Source of the DNA: Pelomonas saccharophila_A
GTDB taxonomy: Bacteria; Pseudomonadota; Gammaproteobacteria; Burkholderiales; Burkholderiaceae_C
DNA: 64,000 nt
Assembly: GCF_031458095.1 (NCBI RefSeq)
Contig: NZ_JAVDXU010000002.1
Span: forward strand, 310,001 to 374,000
Direction of reading: 5' to 3'
The translations under genes and the position numbers were made by a program. Every line of letters starts with the position of its first letter. Position 1 is the stretch's first letter. This document shows, in pieces, positions 25,194 to 32,805 of the stretch. Below the pieces are notes generated by a model. That model saw nothing but the letters and a program-made list of their open reading frames with translations. It did not search any database and had not been told where the DNA came from.

Positions 25194-25853
25194 TCAATTT
25201 CTCCCTTGTGTCGATGTTGGATGTGTGGAGGCGATGCAGCGGTAGAAGGGCCCGGCCTTGGCCACGATGAGGATGGGCGCCCCTTCGTGGAAGACTTCGC
25301 CTTCAAGCTCGGGTTCCACGAGCAGGTGATGGGTGCGGCCCAGGGCGTCGCGCACGCGGGCCTGCGCCGCCAGGCCGCGCCGCGCGATGCCGGCGCTGAC
25401 GACGCCGGTGCGTCCGACCAGCGACTGCTCGCTGACGGCGCTGCTCTCGTCCTGCGGCACCAGGCGCGCGATGGGCCTGCCCAGGGCACGCACAGTGGTC
25501 AGCGCCGGCGGCACGGCCAGCAACCCGGCCGCCCAGGCCGACAACAGGCCGCCCGTCATGTGCATCGCCAGCGCCTGCAAGGCATAGCCAGACAGGGCGT
25601 AGCCGGTCAGGAACAGCAGCAGCAGGACCAGGGCCGGCACGCGGCCCAGGTGCAGCCAGCCCAGCACGCGGTCCAGGCCGCCCGTGGCGTCGGCGTCGAT
25701 GTCAGGCAGGACCTGGTCGAGCAAGGCGCTCGGGCTGGCCGCAGCCAGCAGACCCAGGCCTTCCAGCAGAGCGATGGCCGCGACCAGCACCACCGCCACG
25801 CCAAAGGGCAGGGTCTGCGGTGCCGTGAACAACTGCAGGTGTGCGGCGGCCAT
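25194..25853 (-). CDS. yqiJ: YqiJ-like inner-membrane protein with C-terminal OB fold
   Basis: A 219-residue partner of the flotillin YqiK. About four membrane segments occupy the N-terminal half (for example PFGVAVVLVAAIALLEGLGL and RVPALVLLLLFLTGYALSG). The C-terminal 75 residues form an NfeD/OB-like beta domain (SLVGRTGVVSAGIARRGLAA; HHLLVEPELEGEVFHEG). The phrases GRVPALVLL and P.DESSA correspond to GRLPALVVL and PRDHSSA of E. coli YqiJ. The ATG shares its A with the TGA of a 17-codon leader ORF (TGATG), suggesting translational re-initiation; a GTG one codon earlier is the alternative. Confidence 0.85.
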   Translation of the reverse strand: MAAAHLQLFTAPQTLPFGVAVVLVAAIALLEGLGLLAAASPSALLDQVLPDIDADATGGLDRVLGWLHLGRVPALVLLLLFLTGYALSGYALQALAMHMTGGLLSAWAAGLLAVPPALTTVRALGRPIARLVPQDESSAVSEQSLVGRTGVVSAGIARRGLAAQARVRDALGRTHHLLVEPELEGEVFHEGAPILIVAKAGPFYRCIASTHPTSTQGRN

Positions 25854-25906
25854 CACGGCAGGCCGCGCAGGCCCCGTGGTGTGATGAAGAAACAGTGGAT
25901 GTGCAT
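25853..25906 (-). CDS. Possible 17-residue leader peptide ahead of yqiJ
   Basis: A tiny ORF, MHIHCFFITPRGLRGLP, with a better ribosome site than yqiJ itself: AAGGAGA lies seven bases before its ATG, whereas yqiJ has none outside this ORF. Its TGA overlaps the yqiJ ATG as TGATG, the classic re-initiation geometry. It may simply be a translation-coupling device or it may sense something through its sequence. Whether the peptide is conserved cannot be told from one genome. Confidence 0.45.
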   Translation of the reverse strand: MHIHCFFITPRGLRGLP

Positions 25907-25941
25907 GCGTCGGTCTCCTTGAAGTGGGAGACGCAACGTTA

Positions 25942-25963
25942 GGGTCGGCCTTGCTACCGACCC
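25942..25963. promoter_or_regulatory. Inverted repeat upstream of yqiJK
   Basis: GGGTCGG (25942-25948) and CCGACCC (25957-25963) form a perfect 7-bp inverted repeat with an 8-nt centre, about 35 nt upstream of the leader ORF. It lies between yqiJK and the end of the leftward metH-type gene, so it could be an operator for yqiJK or a hairpin in the mRNA leader. No promoter hexamers can be assigned with confidence. Confidence 0.35.
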
Positions 25964-26011
25964 AGCACCTTCAATCGCAAGATGACTTCGGAAACTCCGA
26001 AGTGCCGCCGC

Positions 26012-27064
26012 TCAGGCGGCGTCGAGCATCTGGCTGAAGAACTTCTCGCCGCTGACGCGCGGCTTGTAGGCCGACACGGCCTTGGCGATGGCCGCGATGT
26101 GGTCCGGCGTGGTGCCGCAGCAGCCGCCGGCGATGTTGAGGAAGCCGGCCTGGGCGAACTCGCCCACCAGACGGGCCGTCACGTCGGGCGTCTCGTCGAA
26201 GCCCGTGTCGCTCATCGGGTTGGGCAGGCCGGCATTGGGGTAGCAGCTGACCGCCACGTCGCCGGCCACCTTGGACAGCTCCTCGATATAGGGCCGCATC
26301 AGCGTGGCACCCAGGGCGCAGTTCAGGCCGATGGCGATGGGGCGGGCGTGGCGCACCGAATGCCAGAAGGCGGTCACGGTCTGGCCGGACAGGATGCGGC
26401 CCGAGGCGTCGGTCACCGTGCCGGAAATGATGACGGGCAGGCGCTCGCCGGTGTCTTCCATCAGCTCGTCCAGCGCAAAGATGGCGGCCTTGGCGTTCAG
26501 CGTGTCGAAGATGGTCTCGACGAGGAAGACGTCGGCGCCGCCGTCCAGCAGGCCCTTGGCTTGCTCGTAATAGGCCGCGCGCAGCGTGTCGAAGTCGATG
26601 TTGCGGGCCCCGGGGTCGTTGACGTCAGGGCTGATGGAGGCGGTGCGCGGCGTCGGGCCGAGGGCGCCGGCGACATAGCGGGGCTTGTCGGGTGTCGAGT
26701 ATTTGTCGCAGGCGGCGCGGGCAATCCGGGCGGCGACGAGGTTCATCTCGTAGGCCAGCTCCGGCAGGTCGTAATCTTCCTGGGCGACCGAGGTGGCACC
26801 GAAGGTGTTGGTCTCGATGAGGTCGGCGCCGGCAGCCAGGTATTGCTCGTGGATCTCCTGGATCACGTCGGGGCGCGTGAACAGCAGCAGCTCGTTGTTG
26901 CCCTTCAGGTCCTTGCCATGGTCCTTGAAGCGCTCGCCGCGGTAGTCGGCCTCGCCGAGCTTGTAGCGCTGGATCATGGTGCCCATCGCGCCGTCCAGCA
27001 CGGCAATGCGGTTCTGGAGGATGGCCGGCAGGCCTTGGGCGCGGGTGTAGGCGATGGACTTCAT
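26012..27064 (-). CDS. metH: Homocysteine-methyltransferase module of split cobalamin-dependent MetH
   Basis: A 350-residue protein corresponding to the N-terminal homocysteine-binding barrel of methionine synthase, which methylates homocysteine using methylcobalamin bound by other modules. The substrate-zinc ligands are visible: the cysteine in IGLNCALG and the pair in NIAGGCCGTTPDH. The N-terminal LDGAMGTMIQRYKLGEADYR and GADLIETNTFGATS are diagnostic of MetH rather than BhmT or MmuM. It stops after the first module, as in the split MetH of many Burkholderiales, but the gene for the folate, cobalamin and activation modules is not adjacent nor anywhere in this window. Confidence 0.92.
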   Translation of the reverse strand: MKSIAYTRAQGLPAILQNRIAVLDGAMGTMIQRYKLGEADYRGERFKDHGKDLKGNNELLLFTRPDVIQEIHEQYLAAGADLIETNTFGATSVAQEDYDLPELAYEMNLVAARIARAACDKYSTPDKPRYVAGALGPTPRTASISPDVNDPGARNIDFDTLRAAYYEQAKGLLDGGADVFLVETIFDTLNAKAAIFALDELMEDTGERLPVIISGTVTDASGRILSGQTVTAFWHSVRHARPIAIGLNCALGATLMRPYIEELSKVAGDVAVSCYPNAGLPNPMSDTGFDETPDVTARLVGEFAQAGFLNIAGGCCGTTPDHIAAIAKAVSAYKPRVSGEKFFSQMLDAA

Positions 27065-27145
27065 GCCGCCATTTTCTCCGGCTCTTGGCGCGTGAACCGT
27101 TGACGCGCAAGAAACCCTAGGTTTCGAGCATTCCTACGGTCGGCA

Positions 27146-28225
27146 TCAACGCGCCAAGACCGTGGTCGCGGCCTTCGCAATAGCCTCGCCCAGTTCGGCA
27201 CATGAGGCCCGGCCGCCCAGGTCGGGAGTTTTTGGCGCCGCCGGGTCGGCCAGCACGGTTTCGATGGCCGCCATGACGGCGTTGTGGGCCTCGCGATGGC
27301 CCAGGAAGTCCAGCATCATGGCGCCGGCCCAGATCTGGCCGATGGGGTTGGCGATGCCCTTCCCAGCGATGTCCGGCGCCGAGCCGTGCACGGGCTCGAA
27401 GAGGCTGGGCCACTCGCGCGTCGGGTTCAGATTGGCCGACGGCGCGATGGCGATGGTGCCGGTGCAGGCGGGACCCAGGTCGGACAGGATGTCGCCGAAC
27501 AGATTGCTGGCCACCACCACATCGAAATGCTGGGGCCGCTGCACGAAATGGGCGCAGAGGATGTCGATGTGGAATTTGTCCACCGCCACACCCGGAAACT
27601 GCGCCGCCATGGCTTCGACGCGCTCGTCCCAATAGGGCATGGTGATGGCGATGCCATTGCTCTTGGTGGCCGAGGTCAGCCTGGCGCGCGGCCGCGAGGC
27701 GGCCAGCTCGAAGGCGAAGCGCAGCACGCGGTCGACGCCGACGCGGCTCATCACCGTCTCCTGCAGCACGATCTCGCGCTCGGTGCCGGCATACATGCGC
27801 CCGCCGACGCTGGAGTACTCGCCCTCGGTGTTCTCGCGGACGATCCACATGTCGATGTCGCCGGGCTGCAGGCCCGCCAGCGGCGAGCGCACGCCGGGCA
27901 GCAGGCGGGCCGGGCGCAGGTTCACATACTGGTCGAACTCGCGGCGGAACTTCAGCAGCGAGCCCCACAGGCTGACATGGTCGGGCACCGTGGCCGGCCA
28001 GCCGACGGCGCCGAAGAAGATGGCGTCATGGCCGCCGATCTGGTCCTTCCAGTCGTCCGGCATCATCTGGCCATGCTGTTCGTGGTAGCGGCAATCGGCG
28101 AAATGGAACTCGTCGAAGCGCAAAGCCAGGCCGAAGCGCTCGGCCACCGCGCGCAGCACGCGCAGGCCCTCGGGCATGACCTCCTGGCCGATGCCGTCGC
28201 CGGCGATCACGGCAATCTTCTGCAT
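27146..28225 (-). CDS. Tartrate/D-malate dehydrogenase-like enzyme (isopropylmalate dehydrogenase family)
   Basis: A 359-residue NAD- and metal-dependent beta-decarboxylating dehydrogenase. Motifs are AVIAGDGIGQEVMPEGLRVL at the start, VRENTEGEYSSVGG in the substrate loop, SATKSNGIAITMPYWDERV, DILCAHFVQRPQHFDVVVAS with metal-binding aspartates later in NLFGDILSDLG, and FEPVHGSAPDIAGKGIANP. The phrases WDERVEAMAA and TGTIAIAPSANLNP fit the TtuC/DmlA subgroup acting on tartrate or D-malate rather than LeuB. The ATG at 28225 is chosen; upstream frame extension overlaps the preceding gene. It follows the hydrolase gene by one base, so they form an operon. Confidence 0.87.
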   Translation of the reverse strand: MQKIAVIAGDGIGQEVMPEGLRVLRAVAERFGLALRFDEFHFADCRYHEQHGQMMPDDWKDQIGGHDAIFFGAVGWPATVPDHVSLWGSLLKFRREFDQYVNLRPARLLPGVRSPLAGLQPGDIDMWIVRENTEGEYSSVGGRMYAGTEREIVLQETVMSRVGVDRVLRFAFELAASRPRARLTSATKSNGIAITMPYWDERVEAMAAQFPGVAVDKFHIDILCAHFVQRPQHFDVVVASNLFGDILSDLGPACTGTIAIAPSANLNPTREWPSLFEPVHGSAPDIAGKGIANPIGQIWAGAMMLDFLGHREAHNAVMAAIETVLADPAAPKTPDLGGRASCAELGEAIAKAATTVLAR

Positions 28226-28226
28226 G

Positions 28227-29111
28227 TCAGTCCCCGAAGAAGGATTGGGCCTCGGCCAGCACCACCTCGGGCGCTTCCTCGGCGATGTAGTGGCCGCTGT
28301 CCACGGCACGGCCGCTGACCTGCTCGGCCGCGGCCTGCCAGAGCTTGAGCGGCTCGAAGCACTTGCCGACGACGCCGTTCGCGCCCCACAGCACATGCAG
28401 CGGCTGCGTGACGCGCCGGCCGGCGGCGCGGTCCGCGCGGTCATGCTCGAGGTCGATGCCGGCGCTGGCGCGGTAGTCGGCGCAGATGGCCGCGGCCGAG
28501 CCGGGGCGCACGATGCTGCGCTCGTACTCGGCCCAGGCGGCGGGGTCGAAGATGTCGCCGCCGCGCTGGCCCATGCCTTCGCGCAGATAGGCAATGGCGT
28601 CGGCCTCGATGAGACGCTCGGGCCGCGGCGCCGGCAGGATCAGGAAGAACCAATGCCAGTAGCCGCGCGCAAAGGCTTCGGTCGTGCCCTCGTACATGGC
28701 CAGGGTCGGCGCGATGTCGAGCAGCATCAGCCGCGTCACGGCCTGGGGATGGTCCAGCGCCATGCGATGCGCGACGCGGGCACCACGGTCATGGGCGAGC
28801 ACGGCGAAGCGCTCGTGGCCCAGGGACTGCATCAGCGCGACGGCGTCCCTGGCCATCTCGCGCTTGGCATAGGCGGCGCTGGCCTCGCTGGCCGGCGGGC
28901 GGTCGCTGTCGCCATAGCCCCGCAGGTCCATCAGCACGACGCGGCGGTCTCTGGCGAGCGTGGGTGCGACGCGATGCCACATCGCCATGGTCTGCGGATG
29001 GCCGTGCAGAAGCAGCAAGGGCGGCCTGCCGGAATCCGACGGGCCGCCCTGACGGGCGAACAGCGTGACGCCGTCACGCTGAAACGTTAGCGGTTGGAAA
29101 TCGGTCCACAT
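28227..29111 (-). CDS. Alpha/beta hydrolase, haloacetate dehalogenase-like
   Basis: A 294-residue alpha/beta-fold hydrolase. The oxyanion HGHPQT (in LLLLHGHPQTMAMWH), the nucleophile Asp108 in LAHDRGARVAHRMALDHPQ and the C-terminal His in SGHYIAEEAPE form the triad. An aspartate nucleophile followed by RGAR, and the later YWHWFFLILPAPRPERLI, are close to fluoroacetate dehalogenases, where arginines bind the carboxylate and a Trp in the WHWF region helps bind halide. The next gene encodes a 2-hydroxy-diacid dehydrogenase, so a role in hydroxy-acid metabolism is plausible; dehalogenation itself is an inference. Confidence 0.8.
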   Translation of the reverse strand: MWTDFQPLTFQRDGVTLFARQGGPSDSGRPPLLLLHGHPQTMAMWHRVAPTLARDRRVVLMDLRGYGDSDRPPASEASAAYAKREMARDAVALMQSLGHERFAVLAHDRGARVAHRMALDHPQAVTRLMLLDIAPTLAMYEGTTEAFARGYWHWFFLILPAPRPERLIEADAIAYLREGMGQRGGDIFDPAAWAEYERSIVRPGSAAAICADYRASAGIDLEHDRADRAAGRRVTQPLHVLWGANGVVGKCFEPLKLWQAAAEQVSGRAVDSGHYIAEEAPEVVLAEAQSFFGD

Positions 29112-29173
29112 GCGGACCGATTCTGCCGCTCCCTTCAGTTTTCCATTGAACGCCGCGCCATCTCGGGTATTCC

Positions 29174-29308
29174 GGGCCGAGCGCTGGGCCGCTCCCGAGC
29201 CGGCCCGCCTGAGGCTGCTGGCAGCTCAATGCTGCAAGCAGCCTCGTCCCCCCCGGGGGACCGACCAGGCTCGCCCGCGTACAGCGGCGCGAGACTGGGC
29301 GAGGGGCT
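29174..29308 (-). repeat. Structured intergenic repeat element, copy 2
   Basis: It shares with copy 1 the identical 34-nt opening block (GGGCCGAGCGCTGGGCC, then GCTCCCGAGCCGGCCCG) and the closing GACTGGGCGAGGGGCT. The central hairpin (29211-29245) has an unrelated sequence: GAGGCTGCTGGCAGC, loop TCAAT, GCTGCAAGCAGCCTC (14 of 15 pairs). A TCCCCC/GGGGGA hairpin follows. The right end lies 7 nt past the stop codon of the leftward 1085-residue lipoprotein gene. Confidence 0.8.
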
Positions 29309-29315
29309 TGCTTGC

Positions 29316-32300
29316 TCAGGCGGTGCGCAGGAAGTAGAGGTTGGCGCTGCCACGGGCCAGCAGCACGAAGCCGCGCAGGGCCGGCACGTAGCGCAGCCGG
29401 TTCTGCACGCCGCTGCCGTTGTCCGGTGTGGGCGCGATCTTCAGGTTGCCGCCATTGAGCAGGCTCATGTCCCAGACATTGCTGTCGTTGGGCGTGATGA
29501 CGTAGACACGCCCCGCCGCTTCGCCCTGGCCGCTGTAGAACAGGAAGCGGTCGCCGTCGGGGTCGTAGTCCATCGCCGCATAGCTGGGCTTCTCGTTTTG
29601 CCACTGCGTCAGCGCGCTGCTGGCATTGAAGCTGACGGCGATCTGCTGGCCGCTGCCCAGCGGCACGCGGCTGGCCACCATGCGCTGCGGGTCGAAGCCC
29701 TGGCCGTCGCCCCATTGCAGGCAGAACATCTGGTTGCGGCGGGCGTCGAAGGCCATGGGCCAGCGCACCGCGTCGCCGATGGGGCTGGTGACGAGATCCG
29801 TCCACTTCTTGTCGACGGGCGACCACTTCTTCAGGCTGGTGCTGACGACCTCGCCGGTGGCGCGGATCTGCGCAGCGCCGTAGTAGCCCGAGGGCATGTC
29901 GGCCCAGGTGCCGGCCTTGTCCCAGGTGTTGGTGTCGAGGTTGAAGGCGTCGACCTTGGCGAAGTCCCAGGACGCGCCATAGGCGCCGCGCGCCCCGAAC
30001 AGCATCAGGCGGTTGACCTGAGGAATGAAATGAGCCGAGCTGTAGAGGTGACGCGACGAGGGCATGCCGTCGCTGTAGTAGGCGACGTTCTGCGCATAGC
30101 TCTTGCTGGGCGCAAGGCGCTGCTTCCAGGTTGGCGTGTCCGACGCGAGCCCAATGGAGACGACGCGGTTGTCGTAGGAGTCGGTGTGGCCGCCGGCCGC
30201 GGCGATGATGATCTCGCTGGTGCGGTCGTTGATGGCGAAGCCGCTGTAGGCATCGATGGCCGCACCGCCCGCACCCGCCGTGCCGGGGATCTCGAACCAG
30301 GTGTTCAAGGGCTTGCCCGCCAGCCAGCTTGGAATGACCCGCGCCGGCGCCACCGACCAGACCGGGGCGGTGTTGAAGGCGTCGCGCAGCGCCGGATAGT
30401 TGCTGGCCGAGATGAGGCGTTGGTAGGCGGTGGCGGCACCTTCGACGCCGTGCCTGACCGCATAGGCCATGGCCGTCGTCAAGTTGCCCCAGGCCGCACG
30501 ATCGCCCGGCATGATCTCGCCCGCCAGCTTGCCTTCGAGATTGCCGAACCAGGACGGCACGCTGGCATAGCTGGCCAGGTAGACGGCCGCATCGTTGGGC
30601 AGCCAGGGGCCCTTGCCGGTCTTGAAGTCGGGCACCGCGACCGGCGAGATGCTCATGGTGTAGACGGCCGCATTCACATACCAGAAGCCGGTGGCCGGCC
30701 CCAGGCGCATGACGGCGCTGCGCGCCTTCCAGCGGAAGAAGGCGTCATGCTTGGCCTCCACGGCCGCCGGCACCGGCAGGCCCATGGACAGCGAATAGCC
30801 GAAGGCGGCGGTGACGAAGTCCTGCTGCCAGACCGCGCCAAACTGCATGATGTTCTCGTAGGGCTCGCCCGGCTGGATCCAGCCATAGGGATTGTTGGGC
30901 TGGGCGACGTAGACGGCGTGGAAGTCCTCGATGTTGGACTGCACGCTGTTGATGAACTCCTGGCGCAGCACGGTGTCGTCGTCCGGCGTCACGTTCAGCG
31001 CCTGCGTCAGGGCGCGCCACTGCCACGCAGCGGAACGGGTCTGCCAGCCGCCGAAGCAGGACTGCACCAGGCCCAGCGAGCCGCGGCGCATATTGGGCTC
31101 GTCGGCCTTGCTCAGGTAGTTCAGCGTGGCGGCGAACTGCACCTGCTCCATGAAGTACCAGCGCCCCGTGACCAGATAGGCCATATAGCCCACCGACGGG
31201 CTGTGGGCGCAGTCCCAGCGCGGCGACTGCGTGCCGGCAGGCTGGGGCGTGAACTGGCTGCGCGTCGAACTGCCGAGGTCGCTGACGCGGCTGTCCTTGT
31301 GCAACACCAGGTTGGGGTACTGGGAAAAGCGGATCGGGCGCTGCGTCTTCTCGTCGCGGTAGAACAGCGGATAGCGGCCGGCCGCGAAGCCGTTGCGCAC
31401 GACGGCCGCATAGGTGTTGCTGCTTTCGCAGGTCAGGTAAAGCGCGTCATGCATCGGCAGCAGGCCGATGGGTTCCTGGTAGCCGGTGGCCGCCATGGAG
31501 TCGCTCGCGTAGGTGAAATTGGCCTTGTCCAGCGGCGTGTAGCTGGTCACCAGCCACTGGGCGACGGGGCCATTGGCGTCCACGCGGGCGCTGTAGGTCG
31601 GCACCTGCTCGGTCGCCTGCAGATAGGCCAGGTCATGGCGCGGCGTCACGTCGGGGTCGGTGCCCAACCAGTAGGACAGGGCCGTACCGCTGATCAACGG
31701 CGTGCGGCAATGGTGGGGCAGGTCGATGCTGGCCGAGAAGCGCTGCGTGCCATTGATCTTGAAGGTGTAGGTCGCTGCCTTGCTGGTCGGACCCGCCACC
31801 ATCAGATAGCCGTTCTCGATCCAGGGCAGCACTTCGACGGCACCGCCGGCGAACAGGCGCACCTCCAGCCAGGCCACCAGATGGGCGTCGCCGCCGACAG
31901 GCTTGCGGAAGATCCAGGACGACATCTGCGCACCGCTGACCCAGGTGGTCTGCGGGCTGTCCCAGTCGGCTGCGCCAAAGCTGGCCGTGCCGAGGCTGCC
32001 GGCCCCGACCTCGGCGGTGATGCCGGTCTTCTTCAGGTCGGCCAGGGTCAGCGGCGCGGCGCTGCTGGCGCTGACGCTGATGCGGCGCAGTCTCACCGTC
32101 AGCAGGCTGTTGGCCGTCAGGTCGGCAAAGCCGGCAAGGTGGGCAAACTTCAGCGAGCCATCGGGCCAAGTGGTGCGTGAAATGACCTGCAGGGCACTCA
32201 AGCTGGAGCCCACCGAGCTGCCGGCCGGAATGTCGCCGCGCTTGAAGGCGAAGCCCAGGCTGAAAGGCGCCTTGGCCTGGGTCTTGGTGCTGACCAGGCT

Positions 32301-32573
32301 GAACTGCATGGCGCCGGTGAACAGGCCGAGCGTCGGGGTGGCCACGGCGGCAGGCGTGGGGGCCGGTGCGGGGGCCGGCGCCGGGGCCGGCGCAGGGACC
32401 GGAGTCGGCGTGCTGGGCAGGGGGCGCAATATGCCTGCGGCGTCGGCGGTCGGGGCATCCGTAGCCGCCTGGGCCACCGCCTCACCTCCGCCACCGCCGC
32501 AACCGGCCAAAGGAATGGCGCCACCCAGAGCGGCTGAATACTGGAGGAATTTACGGCGTTGGGGGTCGTTCAT
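29316..32573 (-). CDS. Large Tat-exported lipoprotein with YetA-like N-terminal and propeller-like C-terminal regions
   Basis: A 1085-residue exported protein. The N-terminus combines a twin-arginine motif (RRKFLQYSAALGG) with a lipobox (PLAGC), so it is probably a Tat-translocated lipoprotein. A Gly run and a PAPAPA linker (about 50-80) follow. The region from about 85 (PFSLGFAFKRGDIPAGSSVG; TTWPDGSLKFAHLAGFADL) resembles the RIFT-barrel N-terminal domain of PcRGLX/YetA-like exo-rhamnogalacturonan lyases. The last 330 residues hold repeated segments (INDRTSEIIIAAAGGHTDSY; VNRLMLFGARGAYG; RRNQMFCLQWGDGQ) suggestive of a Kelch-type propeller. Polysaccharide binding or cleavage is an inference. 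Repeat copy 2 follows the stop. Confidence 0.7.
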   Translation of the reverse strand: MNDPQRRKFLQYSAALGGAIPLAGCGGGGGEAVAQAATDAPTADAAGILRPLPSTPTPVPAPAPAPAPAPAPTPAAVATPTLGLFTGAMQFSLVSTKTQAKAPFSLGFAFKRGDIPAGSSVGSSLSALQVISRTTWPDGSLKFAHLAGFADLTANSLLTVRLRRISVSASSAAPLTLADLKKTGITAEVGAGSLGTASFGAADWDSPQTTWVSGAQMSSWIFRKPVGGDAHLVAWLEVRLFAGGAVEVLPWIENGYLMVAGPTSKAATYTFKINGTQRFSASIDLPHHCRTPLISGTALSYWLGTDPDVTPRHDLAYLQATEQVPTYSARVDANGPVAQWLVTSYTPLDKANFTYASDSMAATGYQEPIGLLPMHDALYLTCESSNTYAAVVRNGFAAGRYPLFYRDEKTQRPIRFSQYPNLVLHKDSRVSDLGSSTRSQFTPQPAGTQSPRWDCAHSPSVGYMAYLVTGRWYFMEQVQFAATLNYLSKADEPNMRRGSLGLVQSCFGGWQTRSAAWQWRALTQALNVTPDDDTVLRQEFINSVQSNIEDFHAVYVAQPNNPYGWIQPGEPYENIMQFGAVWQQDFVTAAFGYSLSMGLPVPAAVEAKHDAFFRWKARSAVMRLGPATGFWYVNAAVYTMSISPVAVPDFKTGKGPWLPNDAAVYLASYASVPSWFGNLEGKLAGEIMPGDRAAWGNLTTAMAYAVRHGVEGAATAYQRLISASNYPALRDAFNTAPVWSVAPARVIPSWLAGKPLNTWFEIPGTAGAGGAAIDAYSGFAINDRTSEIIIAAAGGHTDSYDNRVVSIGLASDTPTWKQRLAPSKSYAQNVAYYSDGMPSSRHLYSSAHFIPQVNRLMLFGARGAYGASWDFAKVDAFNLDTNTWDKAGTWADMPSGYYGAAQIRATGEVVSTSLKKWSPVDKKWTDLVTSPIGDAVRWPMAFDARRNQMFCLQWGDGQGFDPQRMVASRVPLGSGQQIAVSFNASSALTQWQNEKPSYAAMDYDPDGDRFLFYSGQGEAAGRVYVITPNDSNVWDMSLLNGGNLKIAPTPDNGSGVQNRLRYVPALRGFVLLARGSANLYFLRTA

Positions 32574-32805
32574 GGCAAAGCAATCCTTTGCAGCTCGGGT
32601 CGCTGCACTTCGGTACTAGGGGGGTGGCCTAGGGGCGGAGCGAATTCTGAGGGCAGCCATTGACCGGACCGTGGCGAAACGTTACGGACTAGGGATGCCT
32701 GAAGGTATAAGTTTGGGTTATGTGTTTCGACCTTTGCCGCCCTTGTCGCGACGGGTCGGGATCCAAACAATTCCCGCCCGTTCTTCCTCTGAAAAACCCC
32801 TCGTC

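Noticed and set aside
27065..27145. A cobalamin or SAM riboswitch before the metH-type gene.
   Set aside because: The leader is only about 80 nt and shows two short inverted repeats (GAAACC/GGTTTC and GCGCGT/ACGCGC) but none of the conserved riboswitch boxes.
29094..32180. A 1028-codon + strand frame opposite the Tat lipoprotein gene.
   Set aside because: Low-complexity antisense translation; it even crosses repeat copy 2. The opposite strand encodes a protein with clear export signals.
32380..32410. A coding repeat giving PAPAPAPA in the Tat lipoprotein.
   Set aside because: This is an ordinary Pro-Ala linker after a lipobox, not a mobile or regulatory repeat.
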